The notes below the pieces were generated by a model. The model was not told the origin of the DNA, did no database searches, and worked only from the letters and a program-made list of their open reading frames with translations. Source: Tetranychus cinnabarinus (lineage: Eukaryota; Arthropoda; Arachnida; Trombidiformes; Tetranychidae). From it: a stretch of 64,000 nucleotides of DNA. Within the stretch, counting starts at the first letter, position 1; every line of letters starts with the position of its first letter. A program made the translations under genes and the position numbers. Positions 48,201 through 62,000 of the stretch are shown here, piece after piece. Location: NCBI GenBank assembly GCA_022266195.1, contig WHVY01000002.1, forward strand, positions 11,981,001 through 12,045,000, given 5' to 3'.

Positions 48201-51200
48201 TCATTTTCATCTGATTATCCATCGATTATATTGTTTTTCATTTTCTCTCTTTTATGCGAAGGCGGAGGAGAAGAAGAAAATTTCATTCATTCGAGTATCT
48301 CAGTGCTCCCAAGTCACTCAATTAAATGTAAATTCAATTCAATATTCAACATTCGATAGGAAAACAGCTTACATTTGAAACAAAAGGAAAATAATCCAAC
48401 AGTTCAACTGGTAAACAAAAATCGATAAAAGTATATTAACTCAACTTGTAACTTGAATTGAAAGCCCACACTTTGAATTTCATTGATTTTCATCAATAAA
48501 TGGGACAATCGCAAGGAAATATTAATAATTTTTCTCAACTTGCCAATATTTTAGCCAAAAATTGCAGATTATAAAGATGATAGTTCAATCAGCCATCAAG
48601 TTATTCGTGCAAACAGATTGACGGAAAATTCGTTATACTCAGTCAAATCGTATTGATTCATCACATTAAAGTGAGAACCTTTGGAATTGAAAGATTATTC
48701 TCGAGGCAATGAGATTATGATAATCAGTCTGCAAATGGAAAAATATATTCTCAGTTCGAGAAAAGTTAAATCTTGGAATGGAAATTTCATTTTACTTCAA
48801 GTTAATTTACTTCTCAATAACAACTTTTCTGTAAACTAATGGAAATATTTCAGAGCTCTGTCAGTCTTAACCTGAAATTGGAATGTATTTTCGAGTTTAT
48901 AATCTCATTTCTGGTGATTGCTGGCAATTTTTAACATAATTTTTCAATCGATTGGAAATATTTTCAATTAGATTTAGAAAAAAGTTAATAAGACACAATT
49001 CAGAGCTTTTCTGTAGATAATATCTTCTAGGTGTTTTGGTAAAATGAACCACTATCGATAATCATAATCTATTGGAAACTTTGATCAGCAAATCTATGAA
49101 TCGAATCTGAAATTCAACTGCTTTTGCCTACTAAACCTTTTCATCTTATACGTAATTTCAAATTCCTAGCAACCATACATATTGTTCTGTGGGTTGTTGA
49201 TTTCACAAGAAAAATATTTAAAAGTTAATATTTAAAGTTGTAAGTTTACTAACGATGGAACAAGGTCAAAATAGACGATAATTTAGGAAAGCCATTTATT
49301 AGAACTTCGATAATTTTCATTACCTAAGGCTGATTGCAATTAAGATCTAATCAATAATTGAATTCTTGTCTTAGATTTAGAATGCTCTGTATTCAAAATC
49401 CATCGCAATAATCACCAGAACATGTATGCTTCGAGGCTCTGTCTACTGCAATCTAAAACATACTTAAATCTTTTCAGACAGAAGTTATTTTTGAAAATTA
49501 AGTGAAAATTATTTTGTAACTAATTTTAATATTCGTTTTTCTCGCAAATTAATTGATTTCGTTGTTGTGTTCAATAATATCCTTTTTATGTCGCTTTCCT
49601 TATAATAAAAGCAATGAGTTCACGAGATCCACCGGACACATAATGAAGTTCAGTTTATTTTCATCTTTTATTCGATGCATGCTAAACTGATACCACTTCA
49701 GGTGAGGCAGAAGTGTATACTTTCATACAACTGATAATTGATATAAAATATTTTGGCAAACTTGATATTTGAGTTTGGACGTTGCCGAATGTTGAATAAA
49801 TATTTTATCAAATGATGGAGACTTTATAGCCAATATTGGTTCAATTGAATGCAATATTTCAAATGTGGTTGACCCATGAGATTGGCATAAATGTGATCAA
49901 AATGTTGCTCTTGTCATCAATCAATTACTCTTTGTTTTTGTTTCTGTTTTCATTGCCTTTTTGCAAATCAATAACACTTAACCTGTCAATCTTTTCATTC
50001 TTGAGATTCTTTGTAATACATCCGATGGATAGAGCAACTCTTTCAGTATTCATCCAAATACCCACAATTTGAATGCTAATTAGAAAGGTAAAAAGCTGCA
50101 TCTTTTGGTCAACAAGCCTCAGTTAAATCGAAGAGTAAATAAATCTTTTCCACCCAAATTGAGAGCAGAATTTTTTCCTTTTCTGGACAAATTATTCATT
50201 GAAAGGTTGTTATTACATTGTTATACAATTGCAAGAGAAAGCAAATTGGCTGAGGAAAAAAACAAAAATGAATTGAACTCAGAAAATTGGTGATTAAGGT
50301 TATCATGATCATAAGAGTAAAATGTTTCTAATGGGCAACAATAAACCAACTGAGTAATTGAGTTGAAAGGCTAATTTACTCTACATTGTTGTACATTTTC
50401 AACGAAATTGAACGTTCTCTTTCACGATAAACTCATTCAAATTGAGCAACAAAATGTATTCAGTAATCAAGTAAGTCTTGAGCGTTTGAAATCAGTTGAA
50501 GAAAAGCATTAATGATCTGATAGTGATAACATAAAGAGAGTTATAATGATGATTGAATAGGAAATGAGAAGCAAAATGAAGAAGTATTATCAATAATAAT
50601 GGGCGTTGGTTAATCGGGAAACATGGAGAAGTTCTGTATTCCTTGGATTCATCATTATTTGCAACGGAAATTTGAAACAATCATTTTGATTTGAATTGAT
50701 CAACAAAAATCTGGGAATGCTACAGAACACTGAAGGCGAAAAGAGAAAAACAAAAAAGTCGTAAAAAAAGTTGCCTTTTTGTTTCCATAAGTGATAGGAA
50801 ATTACTCGAGACAGGATTAACACATAACCAATACCATTTATAAATATTCATTGATTCAATTAGCTGTTGTTAATCTGAAAAGGTTAACAAAGATTTCAAT
50901 TTTCTTTCTTTTCTTTTTCCAATTAGTTCAGGGAAATGTAAAAACAAAATAGATTACATTGATGCATCTTGATCAATTTTACAAGAGTTTACATATTGAT
51001 GAGTAAACAGTATAATCTGGAAATGCTATTGCATTCAGCTTGCCATGCTTGTCATTATTCACTCATCACATCATTTCAAATTGAATCTAAACTAACCAAA
51101 TCATCGCCTAATACGAAAACCTAATAAGAAAATGTTCAATAGAAAAGAGATTGAGTTGAAGAAATTAGCGAGAAAAAAACAGAAAATCGAAAATTAGTTT

Positions 51201-51674
51201 ATTCAATGTTTAGAATTGAATTTACAACACTTTATCCAATGACAGATGAACTTTACTTCAAGATAATGACATAAACAAGTCTATGTTTATCCTGAATTTC
51301 ATTATAAATAGAGTTTTCAACTTGTTTTATAAGAGAATCAAGAAACAAAGTTTCATTAAGCAAACAGTGCAACTTCTTTAAAATCCTTTCATGTAAATTC
51401 AATTTTAAGACTTGCAAAGTCAATGAAATTCAACTTTTTTTCCTGTAAAGACAAAAAATTGATTGAAATTATTTGTGATAAGTTGTTGCTAGAAATGGCG
51501 AATATCTAAATTCCATATGATAACTCGATATAGATCGATTCTTTTCGGGGAAATGAGCATCGACTATTTTCGTAATAATTTTTAAACTTTACATGTGCTT
51601 TTGTACTGACTGTTGCAATTATTCTCGTTTGAATAGAACCATCTTTCAATATACCGGACTCTTTTTTCATTTTA

Positions 51675-52067
51675 CCTGTTTGCAGTCATGACTTTCAAAC
51701 GGTTGCTGTCACAGCCCTCAGCTTCACCCTATGAACCTCAGGAGATTGAGGACCATAAGTTCGAACGCTTAAGGTCATAATGACCTTTATGTGATCTGCA
51801 GATAAACAATCTCTCTTGTATCATGATTAACTGAATGGTATTGAAACAGTAATATCTTTTGGCCAGCATAAGTTATGAAGATGTAACAGACATCAACGAT
51901 CTGAAAATTTTGCACTCTCAGAAATGGCTTTCAAGTGTCAGTAAGAGGTCAAATAAGGAAGTCATCTTGAGCGTTCGAGCTTATGTTTATTCAACATGCG
52001 AAACCTCACTGTGCAAAGCTGAGGTCTGTAGCATCAACCGCCCGTTCGATATAACTGCAAATAGGAG
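51675..52067. mobile_element. Non-autonomous inverted-repeat element (~390 bp)
   Basis: The left end (CCTGTTTGCAGTCATGAC, then ACGGTTGCTGTCACAGCCCT) and the right end, reverse-complemented (CTCCTATTTGCAGTTATATC, then CGGTTGATGCTACAGACCTC), form terminal repeats of about 50 bp with roughly two-thirds identity. TA lies next to both ends (51673-51674 and 52068-52069), consistent with TA insertion. An 80-codon open stretch inside begins at a non-ATG codon and is unlikely to be a gene. Confidence 0.6.
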
Positions 52068-55000
52068 TAAAATAATTGTAAATCAGCGTTCAAAAGAGTA
52101 AACCCGACTGATTTTCAGAAAACAGAGTTTTCATAGAGCACAATTTTTTGGTAAGATGAGATGATAAGACTTATAAGATGAAAAAAATTTTGACAATATG
52201 TCAGATGGTGTTGATAATCATCGAAATCTATCAGACATCTGAATCGTCATGATTTACAAGGCTGAAAAAGCTATAAATGAGCTACGATGTGATTCCTTAA
52301 TTTTTCTGTTTCTCTTAATATCTATTCTAATCGATTCTTTTTGCAATTAATCGACAAAAATATCAATTACCTAATTATTTGAGAAGCATATATCTCATGT
52401 CACATTAAAACAATCATGATTGATGAAAAATTGTGTAAAAGTTGAAACCAATGGCAATAAATTTTTGTGAAAATAATTTGTCTAATTGCTTCATTCCAAA
52501 AGTGGTAAAATCATTCAACTTTGTTTGATTGAATTGAAAAGCACAATGGAAGTCACAATGTTCAGGTTTTGCCTCGTTCATTATAAGATTTTTACGTTTT
52601 TTCTCCTTTTCTTCACTCTATGTTTACCTTTCATTATCATGAGTCTTATTATTTTATCGTCATTATCATTGTTTATCCTTTTGTCTGGTGAAGCAAATAA
52701 AAGGATCAAACAATGTTGTTATTCATAGTCATTAATTGTGAAAAGATTTTCTGTTGATGAAGAGAAGAAGAAGACGAAAAAACAAAGATAATGTTGTTTT
52801 AAACCTCAACAAACATGATGATTTTGATAACGATTGAGAAGAAAAGAGAATGCTAAAAATAAAATGTTGAATAATGAGTTTGTGAATAAAATATGTTGGT
52901 AAAGAAGAGAGAAAAAAATATGTTTACTTTATCGAGAATTTGAGGTTTTTTTCGTTTGGATAATCTTCCCCAATCAATATCACATTTCGCAAGTTAATTA
53001 ATATCAATTATTAAATATGTTCAGACTGTTGAACATGATGATGATACTTGATATGGTGGCCGGAACAACAAACAAAATGAAAGTAATAATTGTTGTCATG
53101 TTAAATGGGAGAAAAGTAGAGACAAAATCAAAGCTAGAAAATTGTGAACCAGAAAAAAGAAGAAGAAAAAAGTTGTTCCAAGAGTATTATTGTGTTATCA
53201 AGTAAATTAAATAACATTATTAATATTGATATTAAATTGATACAGTTCTGTAGTTGCATGGAAACAATGCTGGTTGGCATGGAAATCAACCTGTAACTAT
53301 AATTGCTGATGAAATGTTGCATTAATTGAATTAGATTTGTAAAGTTTGTTTCTGCTAGAGAAGCTGCGAAAATGATTAATATTGAAATGTTTCAAGTTTT
53401 ACTTTTTTTTCTCTCTCTTCTGTCAACTTTCATTCAGTGGGATTAAACTTGTGATAAACCTGAAGCCTTTTCTGAATAAATTTTAAGTAAAAGTGACAAT
53501 TTTTTTTTTCTCTCCATCTTCCAATGAGTGATGAAATGATGATAAATTATAAATGTGTTGATGTGTTGCAAATGCAGAGTTTAATTATTCTGGAAAAACC
53601 TTGAGTTTTCTTGGTGTTTCCATGTGAGAAGGAAATTTGGTTTGGAAATGGAGAAAATTTTCAATCTTGAATTGGGAATGTCTCATGTCCATGAATTTAT
53701 TTGTAAACATTAATATTCAATTTGAGTTTCTTTTACTTTCATTATATTGATGTTCTTGTCTTTGTAATACCATTAAGGTTCTTGATATGATAGAGCATTA
53801 AATGATTCATTCGTCAACAAAAGGTCCTGTAAGGTAAGCTTCGAAAAGAGTTTTCATGGAAAGTTGAGTAAAATGTCAGGTGAAAAGATGTAATTAAAGT
53901 GATACAAAGAATATCATGGCATAAATAAATCATAAATGTTAAGTTATGGAATTCACATCAAGTATTTCACTCGTTTTAGTCGAACGAAATTCATGTCGAA
54001 TGGATTTCAGAGAAAATATTTTCGATTCTTGTTAATGAAATCGAATTTCCACAAATTCTATCTTTCACCTGAAAAGAGAAAAAATTGCAATTCTTTCTAA
54101 TGAAATATTGAATACCAAAAATTCTATGATCTGGTATTCACAGGTAAGCGTTATCATGCATTAATATTGAGTTATCTTATTTTGTATTTGAAACTCTGAA
54201 TAATTTCTGAATGTTTCGCCTTAGGAAGCTGAAAATCTGTTTGTTAATGTGATTTATTGTGTGAATGATGCCATGAACAATCAACGCCACAGGTTAAATC
54301 ATTCATCTACAGAAAAATTTTTTAGTTAAACATGAGCTTCTACATGGTTTATCGCCCTTTTTAGGCGATTATGAATAAACTAAGAATTTTTGCGAAAAAT
54401 CGTTTGAAAATCTTTATCTCGCATATTTTTGAACACGATCTGAAGTTAGCGAAGAACAGTCGGACTGAGATTTGACGAAAATTCGAAAAGAATTTTCCTT
54501 CCCAGTTAAGAGTTTTTTGATGTTGGAAATGCTAAAAATTCTAAACGTTCTTCTGGGCATCTGGATGACATCAATGTACAGAAGCTGAACTTGATTTTTC
54601 ATGGTTTTAATTTCAATTCTGTATCTGACATTCAGCTTGAATGATAGGGAATGTTTGCTTGGGAATGATATCAATGATAATAATAGTGTGGAATAATGAC
54701 AATTATAAAAGTAATAATAATATCGATAGCTGGGAGTGAAAAATTTCTGTAGTTGATGATAGAGCTTTTTTGTTCTGTTGGTGTGATCAGTGAGAAATGA
54801 TGATCGGTATTGTATTAAAGATGCATTATGCTTCATGGAATGAGGTTGAATAGAGTTTGGGAAGCAAAAAATCGAACATCAAGCTTAGTTGCCTGGGAAT
54901 GATAACAGGGAGTGAGAGTTGAGTGAGCTTGGAGTAAATTGGATAGGAAAATGATCAGTTAGATTACCATTTAAAAGAGCAGGATGATAGATTCTTTATG

Positions 55001-55173
55001 AACAAGGGGGAAAAACATGAAAAAGCTGAGGGTCAACATTGAGTTTCATGTTGGTTGGAATTATATGAAAGAGCAAAAAAAGATGAAGTGAAAAAGGTAA
55101 AACTGAAAAAAACATGAGCAAAATTGAAATGAAATTTGAATTTATTTACTCTTTCCATTTATACTCGACTTAC

Positions 55174-56001
55174 CTGTACAGTTGATGGAAGTGAATCCTC
55201 ATCCAGTTCATCCGAGTCTTCAATTTTATCAATTATCTTGAAATTTATGTTAAACTGTTCATAGTCTATGAGAATTGTTGCTTTCAGTTTTTCATTAACT
55301 GAATTGCCTAGGCAAGCATTCATGACTCGATGTTTACCAACACTTTTAAAGCCTGCAACGTAAACGTGAAAAGTTTTTGATGATCGAAGAGAATCACAAC
55401 TATTTGACGATTTACGGGAACACGTCGGTGACCCTCGAGGAACGTAGGATGACGATGAGGCTACTGGGACCACAGTTGATGAGCCAGGTTGATGGTGATG
55501 CTGTTCACTGGGGTGGTGAGGCATGGATGGATGATGGTAATGATGATGATGGTTGGTCTCTTCCTTGGCCACATAATTGTCGGGCGATGCATTGCCAAGG
55601 AAAAAGTCACCCATTTTGACAACACTGCCCTTTGAGGTGCACCTAAATGATTGGACTCGACGGGCACCTCGAGGTTCACCAACCATTGAGTTGCAAGTTG
55701 TAGTTGGAGTTGAGCAATTGGTGGCATTCAATCCAATAGCTGAAGCTCCGGGTAACGGTGATGGCGGTCCATTGTGTCGGTACAAGGACCAATCGTCTAT
55801 CGACTCGAGAGACCGGGGATAAGTATAATCACGTGTTGTATAAGTAGTTTTGGGCACTCGAAGGGAGCATCTCTCGCGTCTTCGATGAGTATAATTCCGT
55901 GCTGATTTAACACGACGAACTGGAATTTGACGTCCATGGATAGACGTTGGACTTTCTGGCTCTAAATCATCAAAAGGTTCAAATCGAGTATCAAATATCA
56001 T
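55174..56001 (-). CDS. RGK-family small GTPase B, N-terminal exon (altered P-loop)
   Basis: This encodes residues 1-276 from the ATG at 56001-55999. The first 200 residues are a disordered-looking extension: acidic start (FEPFDDLEPE), arginine-rich patches (THRRRERCSLR), a histidine-rich tract near 148-172 (HHHHYHH) and Ser-rich sequence with SCDSLRSS. The GTPase domain starts TFHVYVAGFKSVGKHRVMNAC. The P-loop is GFKSVGKH (about 217-224), so the Ser/Thr that coordinates Mg2+ in Ras-like GTPases is replaced by His, while the Lys is kept. The G3 DxxG motif is absent (INFKIIDKIEDSDELDE), as in other RGK proteins. The exon ends CAG|GTAAGT in phase 0 and joins exon 30913-31359. Together they make about 424 residues. 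The gene lies directly upstream of paralogue A on the same strand, 3.1 kb apart, indicating tandem duplication. Confidence 0.86.
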
Positions 56002-59000
56002 GATGAGATGAGTTGAGCTTGGATCTTGAATTTCAATTTATCCTCACTTTGATCATAATCATTCACCAAATAATCCACTTTGCAGTCTGACGATTAATCA
56101 CTAAAGTACAGAAAACTTGATCAAAGTTTCCTAGCAAATGAAACAAGCACAATGAAGGTAAAACACGCAAGAATTTGATACAAACTTTAAAAAATCTTTT
56201 CCATTCTCAAAGGGTCAACATATTACTGTAAAATTGAGTCATAAAAGTTTATCTTTATTCAGTTGATTTACATGTTACTCAGAGTCAAGACTAAATTTTG
56301 TTTCAATCTGAAGCATCCAACGAGGTAAAGCACATGAAATGATCAGATACTTGATAAGAAATAAGAAACAACGCAAACAATGAAACTGGAAAGAGTAAAA
56401 TGGCTTGGAATTTTTTCCCTTCTGAACATTGAACTTTTCTTTCACCAATTCATCTTCCAACATTCTCTCTCTCTCTCACCTCATACCTATCATGCTCAGT
56501 AAATTTGTGTTGCAGCAAAAAGTACCGAGAAAAAAAGAATAATCAATACAGAATTGGTCAAATGCGCAAAATCTTTTTTACTCTTCAAGTTTTTTCCTCT
56601 CATCTTTCAACATTCACCTTAAAAGGTAAAGAGAAAAGATTGAATACAAAATGCAGAATAAATGCAAAAAGGAGAAAAAAATTAAACAAATAAAAATTGA
56701 AATGCCAAAAGAAATGCACACGAAATGAAAAATCGAAAAAAAAGTGTCGGCAAGAAGAGAAGGAAAAAAAAGATTGATCAAATCGAGTTTCGTTTAAAGG
56801 TGATAAAGAGTTGAGATTACTTTGTCTGATGAGATTGAAAAGTATCGTGAAAGACTCTTGTTTGATATCCAATTTTTTACCCTGTTTTTTTCGCCATTAT
56901 CAATATTGTTAGCTGGAAGGTGAAAATATTTTTCACTCCAAGAACACAAGTTAACAGGGAAAGAGGAAACTGAAGGATGGTACACTGATTTTGTACAATA
57001 ATACCAACAGGTTAAGAGACACAAAATGATTGATTGTATTGCAAGGTAACATTGTGTTCATCCTTACAAGTAACTCACTAGTTTTTACCCCTTTGCAATA
57101 GGATTAGCTTAATGATCCAGAAGAGTTGAAGATAAGTAAAAGAAGAACAACAAAAAATGTAAACATTGGCTGGAACCAGAATGTAATGAATAATGGCGCT
57201 TTCCTTTTTCGTTGTAATCAGCAAATTGATCGATCATTTTTTTTTCTTTGTTGCTCACAATTGATCAACTCGAATATCGTTTCATTACTAATGATAAATT
57301 AATTGCTTAAAGGTTAATTTATACTCTTCAATGTTTCATTTTTTTCAGAGTTTTTCAATTCCTTGGTGAACTTTTTGGCTTAAAGTTCAACTTTGGAACA
57401 TTTCGATTTCGAAAGTTTAATTCATTTAATTTTTCAGTTCAAGTTCGACTTTTCTCTTTTACTTTTTATTCCCAATTTTGTCCTGCCAATTATTCAATTA
57501 ACTAGAGTCACTCATTTCAGATTTATGTTCTGTGATATTTAGCGCAATTGAGTAGTCTAATTGAATTACATTACTGTGACTTTTATTTATTACTGTTCAA
57601 TCAGATTCAATGGTAATTTGGATAATTAACTTTTCTCTCTAACTGTGTGTACATGAGAATAATATTTAACCTTGCAATTTGATATAATCATTAACATGAA
57701 ATTTATCGATACTTGGCAGCTGATAAATTCTGACTTTTTTCATTTACTCTTTTCTGGTGTATATTAATGATTATGGTAATTGTGATCAACATTATGATGA
57801 TGATCATCCAATATCAACTGTTACATTAGAACATGTTATCAACAAGTAAGTAATACAATATGTATTAATACTTACAAAGGAAGCTGCGAACATTCGAACT
57901 GATTACAATGGTCTCAAGTGTCTCATTTGATTCGTACTACTAATGAACGATAAAATTACGCTTTTGATTAGCAAATGAAGCGAGTGTTTGGAAAGCGTCC
58001 TTTAACGTCCATTGATGTGTATACACGATATATCACTGTACACAGTATATCAATGAGGGAGCAATGGTATGGACTCATTGCGATGAGCATTTCATTTATG
58101 TTTCTTCCTTTAAATGACATTTAGAAAAATTCATTTTTGATTCTGTTCTTCTGTTTATCTTAAGTTTGCTAGCCAAAAGATCTCGAGAAAATTAAATGCT
58201 CATAAAATTAGGTAATTTTGAAGAACCGAAAAATGGCCAAATTTGGACACAAAGATTATGAAAAGATTTACATCACTCTGTACTGGGCAAATAGAATTAA
58301 TTAGACGGTTATTTTGTTTAATCTCAAAAGACAGTGACAGGTTCTGCCTGTTGTGACGCCAGGAAAATTTTATTGCCAATTTAGAGCACTATTGATTATA
58401 CGGGGAATGTTAATAAGCTCACAGCAAAACTTACATCTCATAAAAATCAGAGTCCTTCTCCTTTGGCAACCAAAAATAATCAAGTTGATTCAGTTCAAAC
58501 ATTCATTTCACGCATTTTGCTTCATAACTGATTGATAGGGCAATAGATGGCGTTAAATAAATGTTTTCCCATTCAATTGCCGACTTGACCATTTTAATTG
58601 CAAATTTTGGCCATCAGCCAATTAAAGGAAAAACATTGTAAACTTATATCAATTTGCACCACTTTAATCCTTGATTTTAATTTTCTAATCACAACTTGGT
58701 CGATGTCCAAAGATCAACATTTAAAGAGATGTTATTGAATCATAAATGTTATTTTGATTATCCAAAGTATAAAAATCTTTAAGAAGCAAATTGCTTTTAA
58801 ATTGATGATTATCAATACTTCTCAATGGGTTAATGGTAATAAGCTGGTGCATGTGAAGCTTCCAGCTGCATGGTTGTCACGTCCATTCAATCAAATTTGG
58901 TGAATCTTTTAACAGTATTTTTGGTGATACTGACTTGTTAAGAAGCACGTAACCGAGTGACCTGATATGACCAGTGCATACAGTATTATGTATCAACTAG

Positions 59001-62000
59001 AGAAGCATCAAACTTTCAAGTTTGTTCGTGTGAATTATTGTCATCTCTAAATGTTTAACGTTTGTTGAGGAAAATGGCAACAATTAAAGGTTAATTCATT
59101 TAGTGTCATTCATTAAACATTTTTCATCGCGAGACTGTACAACACGAAAATGATCCTCTTTACAAGACGTTAATTAGTACTAATTGAAGAGGAAAAGGTA
59201 AATAATTGCAAGTTTAAAATTGTAATCAATGGTTAGACGAGTAAAAGAGTAAAGACAAAAAAATGTTTTTCCTACTATTGTGATGAATGGAAAATTGAAT
59301 CAGATTTGATTAGAGGGATGAATGAAAATTTTAATTTAAATTGCAATTCAAACAACATAAATGTAAATGATAAACAATTTAATGAAGCTAAAATGTTATG
59401 ATTTAATAAACAACAATGTTAGGTGAGTAAACAATTTCGTTCAACATTTAATAACCTAAAAGATCATAATTTATCTGTAAACAAATTCATACATTTATGA
59501 ATCTTTTGTTTTGGACTGTTGATTAATTGAAAGTTATTAATTCATTCTTAATTTAATTATCAAGATAAAAGGTTTCCATTATAATGAATTAATTGAGGGA
59601 AAACAAGTTTTCTCAGAATCAAAGAGAAACCATTAATTTTACAGCAAATAATGAGAAAGGTTGATACCGACTTTTCTCAGCTGCAGGTCCAACATTTAAA
59701 CTTTGCCATCACCTCTTGCTTGGATCAAGATTTTATTAAAAAAAGTCCACATTTTGAAATGAAAATGTGGGCAAAAAATTGCAATGAGCTAAGGTTGAGA
59801 AAAACAATAATAAAAGTGTCATAAGTTCAAATAAAAGGAAATAAAGTTAAGTTTAAAACTTGATGAGTAAACAGAAAGAAAAGATGCGACTCAAAGGTGA
59901 AACATTTTGTGACTTTGACTCACTGAGTTTTCAACTTATCCTAGCCATTAGATAATATCGGAATTTTTAAAGGATTAATCATCTTAAAATGTAAAATGGG
60001 GAAGGTAATATTCCCAGTGAACCGATTAATGAGGCTCATTTTTGAGCAAGTTTCATTCTGGGCAATTTGATATAACAGTAATCTGAATCGAGATTTTTCT
60101 CTACCAAAACGTTCTCTTAATTGAATTGATTCAAAGAAAAGTTTATCAAAAGTTTCTGAGCAAGTTCACTTCTAAGTTGTTGGACAATTTGTTCAAATTG
60201 AACCACCGTTAATAACGGTAGACAGTGACATCAGAATGAGTAAAACTTCATTGCAATTTCACTGTTTGTCAACAAATTGATTGTTTAACAAACACATTGG
60301 ATCAGGAAATTAAATTTAAAAATTTCAATAACTTGTAATTTAGCAAATCTTTTCCAATCAACAAATTAAATCAGAGCAACTAAATGAGCAATAAAATGTT
60401 AGTTTAACCAATCAAAGTCATTTCACAGAAATGTCAATCAATTGTTGGCAAATCAAACATTGAATGAAACAAGTTGCAGTTGTAAATCAAGAAACACTTT
60501 ACACTTGATTATAAACAATTTAAACAAAATTAACTACTTATCCAGATTAACATACAAAAAAAGGATACACAGTTTTAAATTAATTTGATCAAGTAAAGGA
60601 AATGCATGCAATGAAAGCATGAATATTGAAATAATCCAAGTTAAAGGTAATCCAAAAGTTCCAATTGAGGTGAGGAAGAAAAGTAAAAAAGTTGGTTCGA
60701 AATGAAAATAACATTGTTTTCTTTTCCATGTAAATGACTAATTATCCGAATAATGATAGTAGCAATAAAACTTTTCACCAAAAATTATAATATATCAAGG
60801 ATGGACATGATGATGATGTTTTTTTACTTGATGACCTCGACTAAGTGAGAAGCAAGAAAGACTTTCTTTTTTCACAGTTGTTCTTCAAATGTTAATGGCT
60901 TTCTCATGATGTTCATCTTGTTCAATTTCGTCTTCACTTTCATCAGTCTATTTTCTCGAGTCAAAATTTATCATCATTTGAAGGACAACTTGATCATATT
61001 TTATCATCATTTTACACATGGAAAACAATAAAGAAAAGAGGAAAAAAATTCGTCCATTTTTCTTCCCATTTGCATCTTGTTTAATGTTGATCAATGTTCA
61101 TTTCCACTGATTAATAGACAATCATTTACATTGTTCTCGAGTTAATTAAATTTTCCGGTAAAATTAATTAATGGCAACAAAAGCGACCCAAAAAATCTGC
61201 TAAATGAGATTCTTTGATCGAGACTCGAAACTCATCAACTCTTGAGCAAACATTTTTTAATCACTTTTCGAGTAAAAATTATTTTCTCAATTTTTGTGTC
61301 TTAGCCTCTTAGCTTTTCCCTGTTTATTATTCAATATCATTACAGCCATTAATCAACTTTTACTAACCCATCAATATCATGTATCACTTTGCTTACTCAC
61401 CATGCTGATCAACATGGAAACTCTTGAATTGTCATTGAAACGCTCAACCTTAACTGTCTTTCAATTGTGATTAAATGAATGAAAAGGCTTATCCAATCAA
61501 CCTTGTGATTTATTTTGCTTTTTTTTACTGATAAATAAACAAATAAATATTTCTTTAATTATGATCAAATGATTACATTTTTCATTTTTCATTCAACTAT
61601 AATTGGTGCTATTAATAAGCATAATTTAAATTAAAATGGTCAAACAGCATTCAAGGATTCATGACAAAAAGATGAGCATCAATGAAGAGTTTGATTAACT
61701 GAGAGTTTTCATGAATGCAAATTAATCTTTACAATCGATAATTTATTTATTCAGTTTACATGGCTTCTTCAGATATTACATTTTAAATTGTTAACAAAAT
61801 ATGATCATTTTTCATTTACTTTAGGATTTAAACAAACTTTCAATTAAAAATTGTGACTCAATGAGAAAAAAAGTTTCGGTTAAAAGTCTTGCAAGGGTTG
61901 GCAATGGTTGAACATCAATGTTTGATGAGACTTATGCAGTCGTGAGGATGCATAGGACGTCAATCAAGTGCAAGGTTGGTTCGCTCTGGTTTAATCGAGT

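Larger units (their letters stand above)
31360..55173 (-). other. Giant phase-0 intron of RGK gene B (23.8 kb)
   Basis: The 5' splice site is CAG|GTAAGT at 55174/55173, a perfect consensus. The 3' splice site is CATGGTTCAG at 31360. Phase 0 on both sides joins LPSTVQ to GKRNQALL. The intron sits at the same place in the GTPase fold as that of gene A and is almost as long. Contents: a nested inverted-repeat element (32.6-33.8 kb) with a tRNA-like core, repeat copies at 34.67, 35.1, 35.9 and 51.7 kb, and otherwise AT-rich DNA without recognisable genes. The longest other frame, 140 codons at 54836-54414 minus, has no features I trust. Confidence 0.75.

Noticed and set aside
54414..54836. 140-codon minus-strand ATG frame just inside intron B
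   Set aside because: It is the longest intronic frame, but it is low-complexity (runs of Y, S, F), has no domain, no visible splice signals, and lies between the gene B exons on the same strand. Chance is more likely.
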